The notes: generated by a model from the sequence alone, not told the origin. DNA of 64,000 nt from Frigoribacterium sp. Leaf263 (GCF_001422285.1 NZ_LMMO01000003.1:759135-823134), one strand, 5' to 3'; shown: positions 52,180 through 61,774, numbered from the stretch's first letter. Numbers and translations are program-made.

Positions 52180-54846
52180 GTGTCGGAAGAAGCAAAGCCT
52201 ACCCTCCTCGTCGTCGACGGTCACTCGCTGGCCTTCCGTGCGTTCTACGCTCTGCCGGTCGACAGTTTCGTCAACCGCGAGGGCCAGCACACGAACGCCA
52301 TCCACGGCTTCATCTCGATGCTGCTCAGTCTGCTGAAAGCCGAGAAGCCCACCCATCTGGCGGTCGCCTTCGACATCTCGCGCTTCTCGTTCCGCACGCG
52401 CGAGTACCCCGAGTACAAGGGCACCCGGAACGAGACGCCGCCCGAGTTCGTCGGTCAGATCCCCCTCCTGCAGGAGGCTCTCCACGCCATGGGCATCACG
52501 ACCATCACGAAAGAGGACTACGAGGCCGACGACATCCTGGCGACGCTCGCGGTCCGCGGTCGTGCCGACGGTTTCCGCGTCCTCGTCGTCTCCGGAGACC
52601 GAGACGCCATCCAGATGGTGAACGACGACGTCACCCTCCTCTACCCGTCCGCACGCGGTGTGAGCGAGCTCACCCGCTACGACCGCGACAAGGTCTTCGA
52701 GCGCTACGGCATCGAACCGCATCAGTACCCCGAGGTCGCCGCCCTCGTCGGTGAGACGAGCGACAATCTCATCGGGATCGACAAGGTCGGCGAGAAGACC
52801 GCGGTCAAATGGATCAACCTCTACGGCGGGCTCGATCAGATCATCGAGCGAGCCGACGAGATCAAAGGCGTCGTCGGTCAGAAGCTCCGCGAGCAGAAGG
52901 ACAACGCGATCCGCAACCGGAGGCTCAACCGGCTCGTCACCGATGTCGAACTCCCCGTCGGACCCTCCGACCTCGAACGGCGCGCCATCGACGAGACAGC
53001 CGTGCGCGAGCTCTTCGACAAGCTCCAGTTCCGCACCCTGCTCGAACGGGTGCTCGTGCTGAGCGAATCGGCGAATCCCGCCGACGGTGGCGAGCCCGCG
53101 ATCACCGCGACGCCGGTCGGCATGCCCGTGGTGCGCACGCTCATCGACGAGGAGCTCGCTTTCTGGCTCTCGAAGCACGCCTCCGACCCGTCGTCGCCCG
53201 TGGGGCTCGTCGTCGAGTACGGCACGGACGGGGTCGTCGGACTGGGTCTCTCGACTTCAACGGAGTCGGCCTACGTGCCCTGGGCGGCGGGACGCGGCGA
53301 CTACGTCGCGCTCGAAGCGTGGCTCGATGGCCAGACCCCGAAGGTGGTCCACGACGCCAAGCGCGCCTACAAGGCCCTCTCCCGCGCGGGACTCGAGCTC
53401 ACGGGGATCGTCGGCGACCCCCGGATCGCCGCATGGCTGCTCCGGCCCGGTCGCACCTCCTTCGCACTCTCCGACCTGGTCTACGAGCAGCTCGGCGAGA
53501 CGCTCCCCGTCGGCGACCCGAATCAGCTCGTCTCCTCCGACGACGACTTCAGCGTCGCGTCCGAGGCCTGGTTCGTCCTCCGCCTGTCCGAATCCTTCGT
53601 CGAGGCCCTCGACGAAGGGTCCCGACGTGTCCTGACCGAGATCGAGCTTCCGCTCGTCCCGGTGCTCGGCGATATGGAGCTCACCGGCGTGGCCGCCGAT
53701 CGCGAGACGCTCCAGGCCCTCTCCGTCCGCCTGGGCGAGTCCGCTGCGGAGCTCGCCGGGAAGGCCTTCGCGGAGATCGGGCGCGAGGTCAATCTCGGGT
53801 CCCCGAAGCAGCTTCAGGAGGTGCTCTTCGAGCAGCTGGAGATGCCGAAGACCCGCGCCACGAAGACCGGGTACTCGACTGACGCCGCGTCCCTGGCGGA
53901 TCTCCAGGAGAAGCACCCTCACCCCTTCCTCGATCTGCTTCTGAAGCACCGCGATGCGACGAAGCTCCGACAGATCATCGAGACGCTCGAGAAGTCGATA
54001 GCCGACGACGCCCGCATCCACACGACCTACGACCAGACGGGCACGACCACCGGTCGGATCTCGTCCGTCGACCCGAATCTCCAGAACATCCCGGTCAAGG
54101 CGGCGGTCGGCCGCGAGATCCGTGCGGCGTTCGTCCACGGACCGGACTACGAGACGCTGCTCACGGCCGACTACTCCCAGATCGAGATGCGGATCATGGC
54201 GCACCTCTCCGGCGATGCGGGCCTCATCCAGGCTTTCAACGACGGCGAGGACCTCCACCGGTTCGTCGGAGCGCGCATCTTCGGCGTCGATCCCGCAGAC
54301 GTCTCGCCCGCGATGCGCACGAAGGTCAAGGCCATGTCCTACGGGCTCGCCTACGGCCTGAGCGCCTTCGGGCTCTCGAAGCAGTTGCGCATCGAGAACT
54401 CCGAGGCCAAGCAGCTCATGACCGACTACTTCGCCCGGTTCGGTGCCGTGCGGGAGTACCTGCGGAACGTCGTCGAGAAAGCCCGGGAAGACGGCTACAC
54501 GGAGACCATCTTCGGCCGCCGACGACCCTTCGCCGACCTGAAGTCGCCCAACCGCGTGCTCCGCGAGAACGCGGAGCGCGCCGCCCTCAACGCTCCGATC
54601 CAGGGCTCGGCGGCCGACATCATGAAGATCGCCATGCTCGGCGTCCGCTCCGAGATCGATTCGCGCGAACTCGGCTCTCGCGTCCTGCTCCAGGTCCACG
54701 ACGAGATGATCGTCGAGGTCGCACCTGGTGAGGTCGAGACGGTCCGAGACATCGTCCAGCGCCGGATGAGCGGTGCCGCGGACCTCCGCGTTCCTCTCGA
54801 CGTCAGCGTCGGTCTCGGCGAGAGCTGGGATGCCGCCGCCCACTGA
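52180..54846 (+). CDS. polA: DNA polymerase I
   Basis: An 888-residue enzyme for Okazaki-fragment processing and repair. The N-terminal 5'-nuclease (to about 300) has LLVVDGHSLAFRAFYALPVD, EDYEADDILATL and VSGDRDAIQMV. The middle 3'-5' exonuclease domain (about 320-490) lacks the Asp-x-Glu metal motif and is probably inactive, as in other actinobacteria. The polymerase domain has motif A DYSQIEMRIMAHLSGD (near 664), motif B around KVKAMSYGLAYGLSAFGLSK, and motif C QVHDEMIVEV near 838. Confidence 0.97.
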   Translation: MSEEAKPTLLVVDGHSLAFRAFYALPVDSFVNREGQHTNAIHGFISMLLSLLKAEKPTHLAVAFDISRFSFRTREYPEYKGTRNETPPEFVGQIPLLQEALHAMGITTITKEDYEADDILATLAVRGRADGFRVLVVSGDRDAIQMVNDDVTLLYPSARGVSELTRYDRDKVFERYGIEPHQYPEVAALVGETSDNLIGIDKVGEKTAVKWINLYGGLDQIIERADEIKGVVGQKLREQKDNAIRNRRLNRLVTDVELPVGPSDLERRAIDETAVRELFDKLQFRTLLERVLVLSESANPADGGEPAITATPVGMPVVRTLIDEELAFWLSKHASDPSSPVGLVVEYGTDGVVGLGLSTSTESAYVPWAAGRGDYVALEAWLDGQTPKVVHDAKRAYKALSRAGLELTGIVGDPRIAAWLLRPGRTSFALSDLVYEQLGETLPVGDPNQLVSSDDDFSVASEAWFVLRLSESFVEALDEGSRRVLTEIELPLVPVLGDMELTGVAADRETLQALSVRLGESAAELAGKAFAEIGREVNLGSPKQLQEVLFEQLEMPKTRATKTGYSTDAASLADLQEKHPHPFLDLLLKHRDATKLRQIIETLEKSIADDARIHTTYDQTGTTTGRISSVDPNLQNIPVKAAVGREIRAAFVHGPDYETLLTADYSQIEMRIMAHLSGDAGLIQAFNDGEDLHRFVGARIFGVDPADVSPAMRTKVKAMSYGLAYGLSAFGLSKQLRIENSEAKQLMTDYFARFGAVREYLRNVVEKAREDGYTETIFGRRRPFADLKSPNRVLRENAERAALNAPIQGSAADIMKIAMLGVRSEIDSRELGSRVLLQVHDEMIVEVAPGEVETVRDIVQRRMSGAADLRVPLDVSVGLGESWDAAAH

Positions 54847-54945
54847 GACCCGTTCGGGCACAGTCGGACCTCAGGGGACATCCCCGCATCAGAGGCCATC
54901 GCGGGCGTCCTCACGCGTGCAGACAGGCTGACACGGAGGCGCGAC

Positions 54946-54975
54946 TTGACGAACAGGCACAAACGGGCTTATATA
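54946..54975 (+). promoter_or_regulatory. Strong AT-rich promoter of the DeoR/PTS module
   Basis: TTGACG (54946-54951), then TATATA (54970-54975) after 18 nt, or TTATAT after 17 nt, in a locally AT-rich patch. It is the best match to a housekeeping promoter in the window. Predicted start near 54982. Confidence 0.65.
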
Positions 54976-54987
54976 AACCCTGCTCGG

Positions 54988-55025
54988 TGAACATCGGGCA
55001 TCAGTCCGATCTGAATTCCCTGAAC
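54988..55025 (+). promoter_or_regulatory. Candidate operator of the DeoR regulator
   Basis: A dyad ATCGG-N8-CCGAT (54993-55010) lies just after the predicted transcription start and is flanked by TGAAC (54988 and 55021) and TGAAT (55012) repeats. Placement fits an autoregulatory operator; the true binding sequence is not known. Confidence 0.3.
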
Positions 55026-55073
55026 GCCGAGTGACGCTTCCGCGTTCACCCCCGCACGACGACGAGGTCCCGC

Positions 55074-55835
55074 ATGTACGCACCGGAGCGTCATCAGCAG
55101 ATCCTCGACACGGCCCTGACACGCGGGCGCGTCGAGGTCGCCGGTCTGGCCCGAGAGCTGTCCGTCGCTCCGGAGACCGTCCGCCGTGATCTCACGGAGC
55201 TCGAGCGACGAGGCGTCCTCCGCCGGGTGCACGGCGGCGCCATCGCGGTGGAGCGCCTCGGCATCGAGCCCCCGGTCGTCGACCGAGAGGGGACCGCGGC
55301 GGCCGAGAAGGACCGGATCGCGCGCGCGGCCCTCGACGAGCTCCCCGACGAGGGTTCCATCATCATCGACGCGGGAACGACCGCCATCCGCTTCGCGGAG
55401 CTCCTCCCCGTCGACCGCGTGCTCACGGTCGTCACGCATTCGCTGGCCGTCGCGACCATCCTCATCAGCCGACCCAACGTGACGCTCCACCTCCTGGGCG
55501 GACTCATCCGCACCAGGACGTACTCGTCCGTGGGCGACTGGACGCGGAGCCAGCTCGCTGACGTCTTCGCCGACGTCTCCTTCATCGGGACGAACGGCGT
55601 CTCCGTCGAGCGTGGTCTCAGCACCCCCGATCTCGCCGAGGCGCGGGTCAAGCGCGCGCTCCTGGCCTCCTCCCGCCGGACCGTGGTCCTCGCGGATCAC
55701 AGCAAGTTCGGACGAGAGGACTTCGCCAAGGTGTCGCCCCTCTCCGACGTCGACACCATCGTCACCGACTCCGGCGTCGATCTCGAGCTGGCCGACGACG
55801 TCGAACGCGCCGGCCCGAGGGTCGTGATCGTCTGA
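55074..55835 (+). CDS. DeoR/GlpR family transcriptional regulator
   Basis: A 253-residue sugar-phosphate-responsive repressor. The N-terminal winged helix-turn-helix (residues 1-58) has APETVRRDLTELERRGVLRR followed by VHGGA, the DeoR signature. The C-terminal ISOCOT-fold sensor domain includes IIDAGTTAIRFAELLP and a lysine-containing VVLADHSKFGR. Its place ahead of a mannitol-type PTS suggests control of that operon by a phosphorylated polyol or sugar; the gap to the EIIC gene is 95 bp. Confidence 0.9.
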   Translation: MYAPERHQQILDTALTRGRVEVAGLARELSVAPETVRRDLTELERRGVLRRVHGGAIAVERLGIEPPVVDREGTAAAEKDRIARAALDELPDEGSIIIDAGTTAIRFAELLPVDRVLTVVTHSLAVATILISRPNVTLHLLGGLIRTRTYSSVGDWTRSQLADVFADVSFIGTNGVSVERGLSTPDLAEARVKRALLASSRRTVVLADHSKFGREDFAKVSPLSDVDTIVTDSGVDLELADDVERAGPRVVIV

Positions 55836-55930
55836 TGCCGCCTCTCCCGCACAGCCGCACCCGAAGCACCACCATCTCACCGCACCTCCACCACCAGACT
55901 CGTCACTGAGTACGAAGGAGTACCTCTCCC

Positions 55931-57133
55931 ATGTCCGAATTCACCCCCACGGTCACCGGAACGGGTGCGCGCGCTCGCGTGCAGCGTTTCGGCGGCTTCC
56001 TCGCCGGCATGATCATGCCGAACATCGGCGCGTTCATCGCCTGGGGTCTCATCACGGCCCTGTTCATCCAGACCGGATGGACCCCCGTCCCGCAGCTGGG
56101 CGGATTCGGCGAGATGAGCGACGGCACCCCGTGGCCCGGCCTCGTCGGACCGATCATCAAGTACCTCCTGCCGATCCTGATCGCCTACACGGGTGGTCGC
56201 ATGATCCACGGCCAGCGCGGTGCGGTCATCGGCGCGGTCGGCGTCATGGGCGTCATCGTCGCCACGGACGCTCCGCAGTTCCTCGGCGCCATGATCGTCG
56301 GGCCCCTCGCCGCCTGGCTGCTCAAGAAGTTCGACGACGTCGTCGACGGGCGCATCAAGTCCGGCTTCGAGATGCTCGTCAACAACTTCTCGCTCGGGAT
56401 CATCGGCGCGGCCGTGGCCGTGGGCGCCTTCTTCGGCCTCGCGCCCGTCACGAACTGGCTGACCAGCGTCTTCGGCAGCGGCGTGGACTTCCTCGTCGAG
56501 CGCGGTCTCCTCCCGCTGGCCTCGATCATCATCGAGCCCGCGAAGATCCTGTTCCTCAACAACGCCATCAACCAGGGCGTGCTGACCCCGCTGGGCGGCA
56601 TCGAGTCGCAGGAGACCGGCAAGTCGATCCTCTTCATGCTCGAGTCGAACCCCGGCCCCGGCCTCGGCATCCTCCTCGCGTTCCTCTTCTTCGGTCCGCG
56701 TGCGATCCGCCCGTCGGCTCCCGCCGCCATCGTCGTGCACTTCTTCGGCGGCATCCACGAGATCTACTTCCCCTACGTGCTGATGAAGCCCGTCCTCCTG
56801 GTCGCCGCCATCCTCGGTGGCGCCACCGGCATCACGGTCTTCTCGCTCTTCGGCGTCGGCCTCGTCGGCCCCGCCTCGCCGGGCAGCATCATCGCGTACA
56901 CGCTCGTAGCAGCCCGCGGAGACATCCTGCCGATCTACCTGGGCATCCTGCTCTCCGCCGCGGTGTCGTTCGTCGTCTCCGCGTTCCTGATGGGCTTCGG
57001 CCGCAAGGAGAACCGCGAGGCGGCCGCCGAGGACGCTGCCGCACAGCAGCAGGCACTCGCCGACGCCCAGGCCGCGACCGCGGCCAACAAGGCCACCAGC
57101 AAGGGCACCGCCGCTCCCACAGCGACCCAGTGA
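55931..57133 (+). CDS. PTS mannitol-type transporter, EIIC component
   Basis: A 400-residue membrane permease of the PTS, with about eight membrane segments. GGIHEIYFPYVLMKP is the EIIC motif of the mannitol family, and RFGGFLAGMIMPNIGAFIAWG is its usual start. In E. coli MtlA the C, B and A domains are fused; here they are three genes. The last 55 residues form an Ala/Gln-rich tail. No mannitol dehydrogenase gene (mtlD) is adjacent, so another polyol is possible. AAGGAG lies about 10 nt before the ATG. Confidence 0.9.
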   Translation: MSEFTPTVTGTGARARVQRFGGFLAGMIMPNIGAFIAWGLITALFIQTGWTPVPQLGGFGEMSDGTPWPGLVGPIIKYLLPILIAYTGGRMIHGQRGAVIGAVGVMGVIVATDAPQFLGAMIVGPLAAWLLKKFDDVVDGRIKSGFEMLVNNFSLGIIGAAVAVGAFFGLAPVTNWLTSVFGSGVDFLVERGLLPLASIIIEPAKILFLNNAINQGVLTPLGGIESQETGKSILFMLESNPGPGLGILLAFLFFGPRAIRPSAPAAIVVHFFGGIHEIYFPYVLMKPVLLVAAILGGATGITVFSLFGVGLVGPASPGSIIAYTLVAARGDILPIYLGILLSAAVSFVVSAFLMGFGRKENREAAAEDAAAQQQALADAQAATAANKATSKGTAAPTATQ

Positions 57134-57191
57134 TTGAATCGGGTGACGGCTCCGGCCGTCCCCCGTCCCCCCTCTACACAAGGAGACCACC

Positions 57192-57500
57192 ATGGCAACA
57201 CTCGACGGATCGTCCATCAAGAAGCTCATCGTCGCCTGCGACGCCGGCATGGGGAGCAGCGTCATGCTCGCCTCGACGCTGAAGAAGCAGCTCAAGAAGA
57301 GCGGCGTCACCGTCGAGCACTCGCCCGTCGCGGAGATCCCCGCCGACGCCGACGTCGTGGTGACGCAGAACAACCTCGCCGAGCGCGCGCGCGGTGTCGT
57401 CCCGAACGTCCCCGTGGTGCCCTTCCAGCTGTTCATGGGCGACCCCAACGTCGCCAAGATCGTCAAGGCGATCCAGGACGGCACGACGGTCGAGGTCTGA
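57192..57500 (+). CDS. PTS mannitol-type EIIB component
   Basis: A 102-residue cytosolic phosphocarrier that passes phosphate from EIIA to the sugar bound by EIIC. The phosphorylated cysteine is Cys16 in KKLIVACDAGMGSSVMLAST, the mannitol-type P-loop. A separate gene, 58 nt after EIIC, with an AAGGAG ribosome binding site. Confidence 0.9.
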   Translation: MATLDGSSIKKLIVACDAGMGSSVMLASTLKKQLKKSGVTVEHSPVAEIPADADVVVTQNNLAERARGVVPNVPVVPFQLFMGDPNVAKIVKAIQDGTTVEV

Positions 57501-57502
57501 CG

Positions 57503-57964
57503 ATGTCGGAACAGGCCCCCGAGCTCACGGCCCTCCTCGCCGAGTCGTCGATCCGACTCGACCAGTCCGCAGCGTCACGAGACGAGGCCATCCGGGCCAC
57601 CGGTCAGGCGCTCGTCGAGGCGGGCGCCATCGACGAGGGCTACATCGACGCGATGTTCGAGCGCGAGAACTCCGTCTCGACCTACGTCGGAGAAGGCGTC
57701 GCCATCCCGCACGGCACCCTCGCGGGGAAGGACTCCGTGAAGAGCGACGCGCTCGTCGTCCTCCGGTTCCCCACCCCGGTCGACTGGGATGGCAACGAGG
57801 TCTCGGTCACCGTCGGCATCGCCGCCAAGGGCAATGGTCACATCGCGATCCTCAGCCAGCTGGCGAGCATCCTGATGGACCCCGACAAGGCCGCGGCTCT
57901 CCGCGGGGCCACGACGAGCGCGGAGGTCTACGAGCTCCTCCAGTCCGACGAAGACGACGACTGA
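57503..57964 (+). CDS. PTS mannitol/fructose-type EIIA component
   Basis: A 153-residue phosphocarrier accepting phosphate from HPr. The active histidine is His70 in VGEGVAIPHGTLAGKDSV. Ends in an acidic tail (QSDEDDD). Starts 2 nt after the EIIB stop; ATG chosen as the first in-frame start giving the family's N-terminus. Confidence 0.9.
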   Translation: MSEQAPELTALLAESSIRLDQSAASRDEAIRATGQALVEAGAIDEGYIDAMFERENSVSTYVGEGVAIPHGTLAGKDSVKSDALVVLRFPTPVDWDGNEVSVTVGIAAKGNGHIAILSQLASILMDPDKAAALRGATTSAEVYELLQSDEDDD

Positions 57965-58059
57965 CCGCCCCACCCCTCTCGTCGGCCCCGACCGATCAGA
58001 TCCACCGCCGTCCGCAGTACGCGGCACCCGACCGCCCCGGTCACGACCAAGGAGTAGAA

Positions 58060-58329
58060 ATGCCCGAACGCACCGTCACCATCGCCTCGAGCGTCGGTCT
58101 GCACGCCCGCCCCGCCTCGCTCTTCAGCCAGGCGGCCGGCAAGACCGGCGCGAAGGTCACCCTCACGACCTCCGCCGGCAAGAGCGTGAACGCGGCGAGC
58201 ATCCTCGGGGTGCTCTCCCTCGGCATCAATCACGGCGACGAGGTCGTCATCGCGACGGACGGCGACAACGCCGACGCGGCCCTCGACGAGCTGGCCGCCC
58301 TTCTCGAGACGGACCTCGACAAGGACTGA
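58060..58329 (+). CDS. ptsH: Phosphocarrier protein HPr
   Basis: An 89-residue general PTS phosphocarrier. His15 in SSVGLHARPASLFSQAA takes phosphate from enzyme I; the Ser region AASILGVLSLG contains Ser47, equivalent to the regulatory Ser46 of Bacillus. Being in this operon makes it the likely donor for the EIIA next to it. Enzyme I (ptsI) is not in the window. AAGGAG ribosome binding site; strong terminator after the gene. Confidence 0.93.
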   Translation: MPERTVTIASSVGLHARPASLFSQAAGKTGAKVTLTTSAGKSVNAASILGVLSLGINHGDEVVIATDGDNADAALDELAALLETDLDKD

Positions 58330-58345
58330 GCGCCTCCTGCGCCTC

Positions 58346-58387
58346 GAAGGGCATCGGGCCGACCTGACGGTCGGCTCGGTGCCCTTC
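58346..58387 (+). terminator. Terminator hairpin of the PTS operon
   Basis: Outer arms of 8 bp (58346-58353 with 58380-58387) and an inner 7-bp stem (58358-58364 with 58369-58375) around TGAC; 16 nt after the HPr stop. Confidence 0.8.
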
Positions 58388-58429
58388 TCGGTACCGGGGC
58401 GTCCGCCTCGAGAGCACCCTCGCCGCGTC

Positions 58430-58441
58430 TAGGCTCGCTGC
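58430..58441 (+). promoter_or_regulatory. -10 element of a leaderless promoter (DUF885 protein)
   Basis: TAGGCT at 58430-58435, 6 nt before the ATG at 58442; no ribosome binding site. Confidence 0.5.
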
Positions 58442-60127
58442 ATGTCCGAGCAGACGTCCCCCTCGCCGCGTGTCCCCACCCCCATCGACGACATCGCCGA
58501 GCGGTGGGTCGACACGACGATCGACCTCGACCCGACGGTCGCGACCTGGATCGGGCGCCCGGGTCGCACCGGCGGATACGGCGACCTCTCGCCGGAGGGA
58601 CACGAGCGGCGTGTCGAGGCGGTGCGATCGGTCGCGGCCGAGCTCGCGGCGGCTCCCGTGCTCGATGACGTCGACCGGGTGACCCAGCGCGATCTCGGTG
58701 GTGAGCTCGCACTCGATCTGGAGTCCCACGAAGCGGGGTTCCACCTCCGGGACCTGAACGTCATCGCCTCGCCGGTTCAGCAGGTGCGCGAGGTCTTCGA
58801 TCTGATGCCGACCGTCTCCGTGACGGACTGGTCCGACATCGCCTCCCGCCTCTCGGCCGTGCCCTCCGCCCTGGAGGGCTACGTCGCCACCCTCCGAGCG
58901 GGAGTCGCAGCCGACGTCGTCCCGGCGAGGCGTCAGGTAGGGAGGGTCGCCGAACAGTGCCTTCGGATCGGCGCACGGGGCGGCTTCTTCGCCGAACTCG
59001 TCGACGGGGGTCGTCCGACCGACGGCACCGCGCCTCCCGCGGCTCTCGAGCGCGATCTCGCCCGCGGGGCCGTTCGAGCCGCCGAGGCCTATCTCGCGCT
59101 CGGGGCTCTCCTCACCGAGGAGATCCTCCCCGCGGCCGGTTCCGGCGACGCCGTCGGACGCGATTCGTACTCCCTCCATTCACGACGCTTCCTGGGTGCG
59201 ACCGTCGATGCGGACGAGACGTACGAGTGGGGTCTCGAGGAGCTGGCGCGGATGACGGCCGAGCAGGAGGCCGTCGCGCAGCGGATCGAACCCGGTGCCA
59301 GCGTGCGCCGAGCCGTCGAGGTGCTCGACGCCGATCCCGCCCGGCGGCTGGAAGGGACGGAGGCGCTCCGACGGTGGATGCAGCGCCTCAGCGACCGGGC
59401 GGTCGACGAGCTCGGCCGGAGTCACTTCGACATCCCCGACGAGCTGCGGACGCTCGAATGCCGGATCGCGCCCACGAAGGACGGCGGCATCTACTACACG
59501 GGTCCCAGCGACGACTTCTCCCGGCCCGGCCGGATGTGGTGGTCGGTTCCGGAGGGCGTCACCAGGTTCGACACCTGGCGCGAGACCACGACGGTCTATC
59601 ACGAGGGGGTCCCCGGGCACCACCTGCAGCTCGGGCAGGCGGTCCGCAATCGGTCGCAGCTGAACACGTGGCGTCGCCAGCTCGCGGGCACCTCCGGCCA
59701 CGCCGAGGGGTGGGCGCTGTACGCGGAACGGCTGATGGACGAGCTGGGCTACCTCGACGACCCGGGGGACCGGCTGGGCATGCTCGACGGCCAGCGGATG
59801 CGCGCCGCACGCGTCGTCGTGGACATCGGCGTGCACCTCGAGAAGCCGTTCCCCGGCGGGGGGACCTGGAACGCGGAGAACGCCCTGGCGTTCATGCGCG
59901 AGAACGTCAACATGGACGACGCCTTCGTCGTGTTCGAGGTGGACCGGTACCTCGGCTGGCCGGGCCAGGCGCCGTCGTACAAGATCGGCCAGCGCATCTG
60001 GGAGGAGATCCGCGAGCGGCGTCGTGCGCTCGAGGGGGAGTCCTTCGACGTCCGGCGGTTCCATCGTGAGGCGCTCCGTCTCGGCGGCGTCGGTCTCGAC
60101 ACCCTCCGAAGCGAGATGCTCGGCTGA
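58442..60127 (+). CDS. DUF885 domain-containing protein (putative metallopeptidase)
   Basis: A 561-residue cytosolic protein of the DUF885 family. Candidate zinc ligands are in YHEGVPGHHLQLG (His387 onward) and in GHAEGWALYAERLMDELGYL (His420 onward), a pattern reminiscent of gluzincin peptidases. No signal peptide. Substrate unknown; peptidase activity is inferred from motif similarity. It stands alone between two terminator/promoter boundaries. Confidence 0.85.
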   Translation: MSEQTSPSPRVPTPIDDIAERWVDTTIDLDPTVATWIGRPGRTGGYGDLSPEGHERRVEAVRSVAAELAAAPVLDDVDRVTQRDLGGELALDLESHEAGFHLRDLNVIASPVQQVREVFDLMPTVSVTDWSDIASRLSAVPSALEGYVATLRAGVAADVVPARRQVGRVAEQCLRIGARGGFFAELVDGGRPTDGTAPPAALERDLARGAVRAAEAYLALGALLTEEILPAAGSGDAVGRDSYSLHSRRFLGATVDADETYEWGLEELARMTAEQEAVAQRIEPGASVRRAVEVLDADPARRLEGTEALRRWMQRLSDRAVDELGRSHFDIPDELRTLECRIAPTKDGGIYYTGPSDDFSRPGRMWWSVPEGVTRFDTWRETTTVYHEGVPGHHLQLGQAVRNRSQLNTWRRQLAGTSGHAEGWALYAERLMDELGYLDDPGDRLGMLDGQRMRAARVVVDIGVHLEKPFPGGGTWNAENALAFMRENVNMDDAFVVFEVDRYLGWPGQAPSYKIGQRIWEEIRERRRALEGESFDVRRFHREALRLGGVGLDTLRSEMLG

Positions 60128-60163
60128 CAGGGGACGCTCCGGACCGACACGAGCCCGGATCCG

Positions 60164-60192
60164 TTGCCGCCACCACGACAGGTGGCTATGAT
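60164..60192 (+). promoter_or_regulatory. rpsA promoter
   Basis: TTGCCG (60164-60169), 17-nt spacer, TATGAT (60187-60192). Predicted start near 60199, giving a leader of about 100 nt before the rpsA ATG. Confidence 0.7.
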
Positions 60193-60300
60193 GTCTTTGC
60201 GCTATCTGCGTCACTCTGCCCGTACGCCGCGGTCGATCACCCCGAGACACCTCTCGGACGACAGCGGCCCGATTCATGCTTTCACTGGAGCACTAACTAC

Positions 60301-61749
60301 ATGACAACCGTAACGACCAAGGCACCCAAGCAGGTCGCCATCAACGACATCGGATCCGCTGATGACTTCCTGGCCGCGGTCGAAAAGACTCTGAAGTTCT
60401 TCAACGACGGCGACCTCATCGAAGGCACGGTCGTGAAGATCGACCGCGACGAGGTCCTCCTCGACGTCGGCTACAAGACGGAGGGTGTGATCCCCTCTCG
60501 CGAGCTCTCGATCAAGCACGACGTCGACCCCACCGAGGTCGTCGAGGTCGGCGACACGGTCGAGGCCCTCGTCCTCCAGAAGGAGGACAAGGAAGGCCGT
60601 CTGATCCTGTCCAAGAAGCGCGCTCAGTACGAGCGTGCCTGGGGCGATGTCGAGAAGATCAAGGACGCCGACGGCGTCGTCACCGGAACGGTCATCGAGG
60701 TCGTCAAGGGCGGTCTCATCGTCGACATCGGACTCCGTGGGTTCCTGCCGGCCTCGCTCATCGAGCTGCGCCGCGTCCGCGACCTCACGCCGTACCTCGG
60801 CCAGGAGATCGAGGCCAAGATCCTCGAACTCGACAAGAACCGCAACAACGTGGTCCTGTCGCGTCGTGCGCTCCTCGAGCAGACGCAGTCCGAGAGCCGC
60901 ACCACCTTCCTCAACAACCTCCACAAGGGCCAGGTCCGCAAGGGCATCGTGTCGTCGATCGTCAACTTCGGTGCGTTCGTCGACCTGGGCGGCGTCGACG
61001 GTCTGGTCCACGTCTCCGAACTGAGCTGGAAGCACATCGAGCACGCCAGCGAGGTCGTCGAGGTGGGCCAGGAGGTCACCGTCGAGATCCTCGAGGTCGA
61101 CCTCGACCGTGAGCGCGTCTCGCTCTCGCTCAAGGCCACGCAGGAGGACCCCTGGCAGGTCTTCGCTCGTACGCACGCCATCGGACAGGTCGCTCCCGGC
61201 AAGGTCACCAAGCTGGTGCCGTTCGGTGCGTTCGTCCGCGTCGCGGACGGCATCGAGGGCCTCGTGCACATCTCGGAGCTGTCGGCGAAGCACGTCGAGC
61301 TCGCCGAGCAGGTCGTCGCGGTCGGCGACGAGGTGTTCGTCAAGGTCATCGACATCGACCTCGACCGTCGTCGCATCTCGCTGAGCCTCAAGCAGGCCAA
61401 CGAGGGAGTCGACCCCGAGGGGACCGAGTTCGACCCGGCCCTCTACGGCATGCTCACCGAGTACGACGACCAGGGGAACTACAAGTACCCCGAGGGCTTC
61501 GACCCGGAGACCAACGAATGGCGCGAGGGCTTCGACTCGCAGCGCGAGAAGTGGGAGCAGGACTACGCTGCCGCCCAGTCGCGCTGGGAGGCGCACAAGA
61601 AGCAGGTCGCCGCTTCGCTGGCCGAGGAGACCACCTTCGACGTTCCCACGGGATCCTCGTTCTCGAACGAGACCCCTTCGGGCGCCGGCACCCTCGCCGA
61701 CGACGAGTCGCTCGCGGCTCTGCGCGAGAAGCTCTCCAGCAGCAACTGA
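60301..61749 (+). CDS. rpsA: 30S ribosomal protein S1
   Basis: A 482-residue mRNA-binding ribosomal protein with four S1 (OB-fold) repeats, starting near residues 36, 120, 205 and 290 (for example VRKGIVSSIVNFGAFVDLGG and APGKVTKLVPFGAFVRVADG), as usual for actinobacteria. The tail is acidic and aromatic-rich. ATG start without a strong ribosome binding site, which is common for S1. Confidence 0.97.
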   Translation: MTTVTTKAPKQVAINDIGSADDFLAAVEKTLKFFNDGDLIEGTVVKIDRDEVLLDVGYKTEGVIPSRELSIKHDVDPTEVVEVGDTVEALVLQKEDKEGRLILSKKRAQYERAWGDVEKIKDADGVVTGTVIEVVKGGLIVDIGLRGFLPASLIELRRVRDLTPYLGQEIEAKILELDKNRNNVVLSRRALLEQTQSESRTTFLNNLHKGQVRKGIVSSIVNFGAFVDLGGVDGLVHVSELSWKHIEHASEVVEVGQEVTVEILEVDLDRERVSLSLKATQEDPWQVFARTHAIGQVAPGKVTKLVPFGAFVRVADGIEGLVHISELSAKHVELAEQVVAVGDEVFVKVIDIDLDRRRISLSLKQANEGVDPEGTEFDPALYGMLTEYDDQGNYKYPEGFDPETNEWREGFDSQREKWEQDYAAAQSRWEAHKKQVAASLAEETTFDVPTGSSFSNETPSGAGTLADDESLAALREKLSSSN

Positions 61750-61774
61750 TCACGGCGCTCCGGCGCCCGATCGA

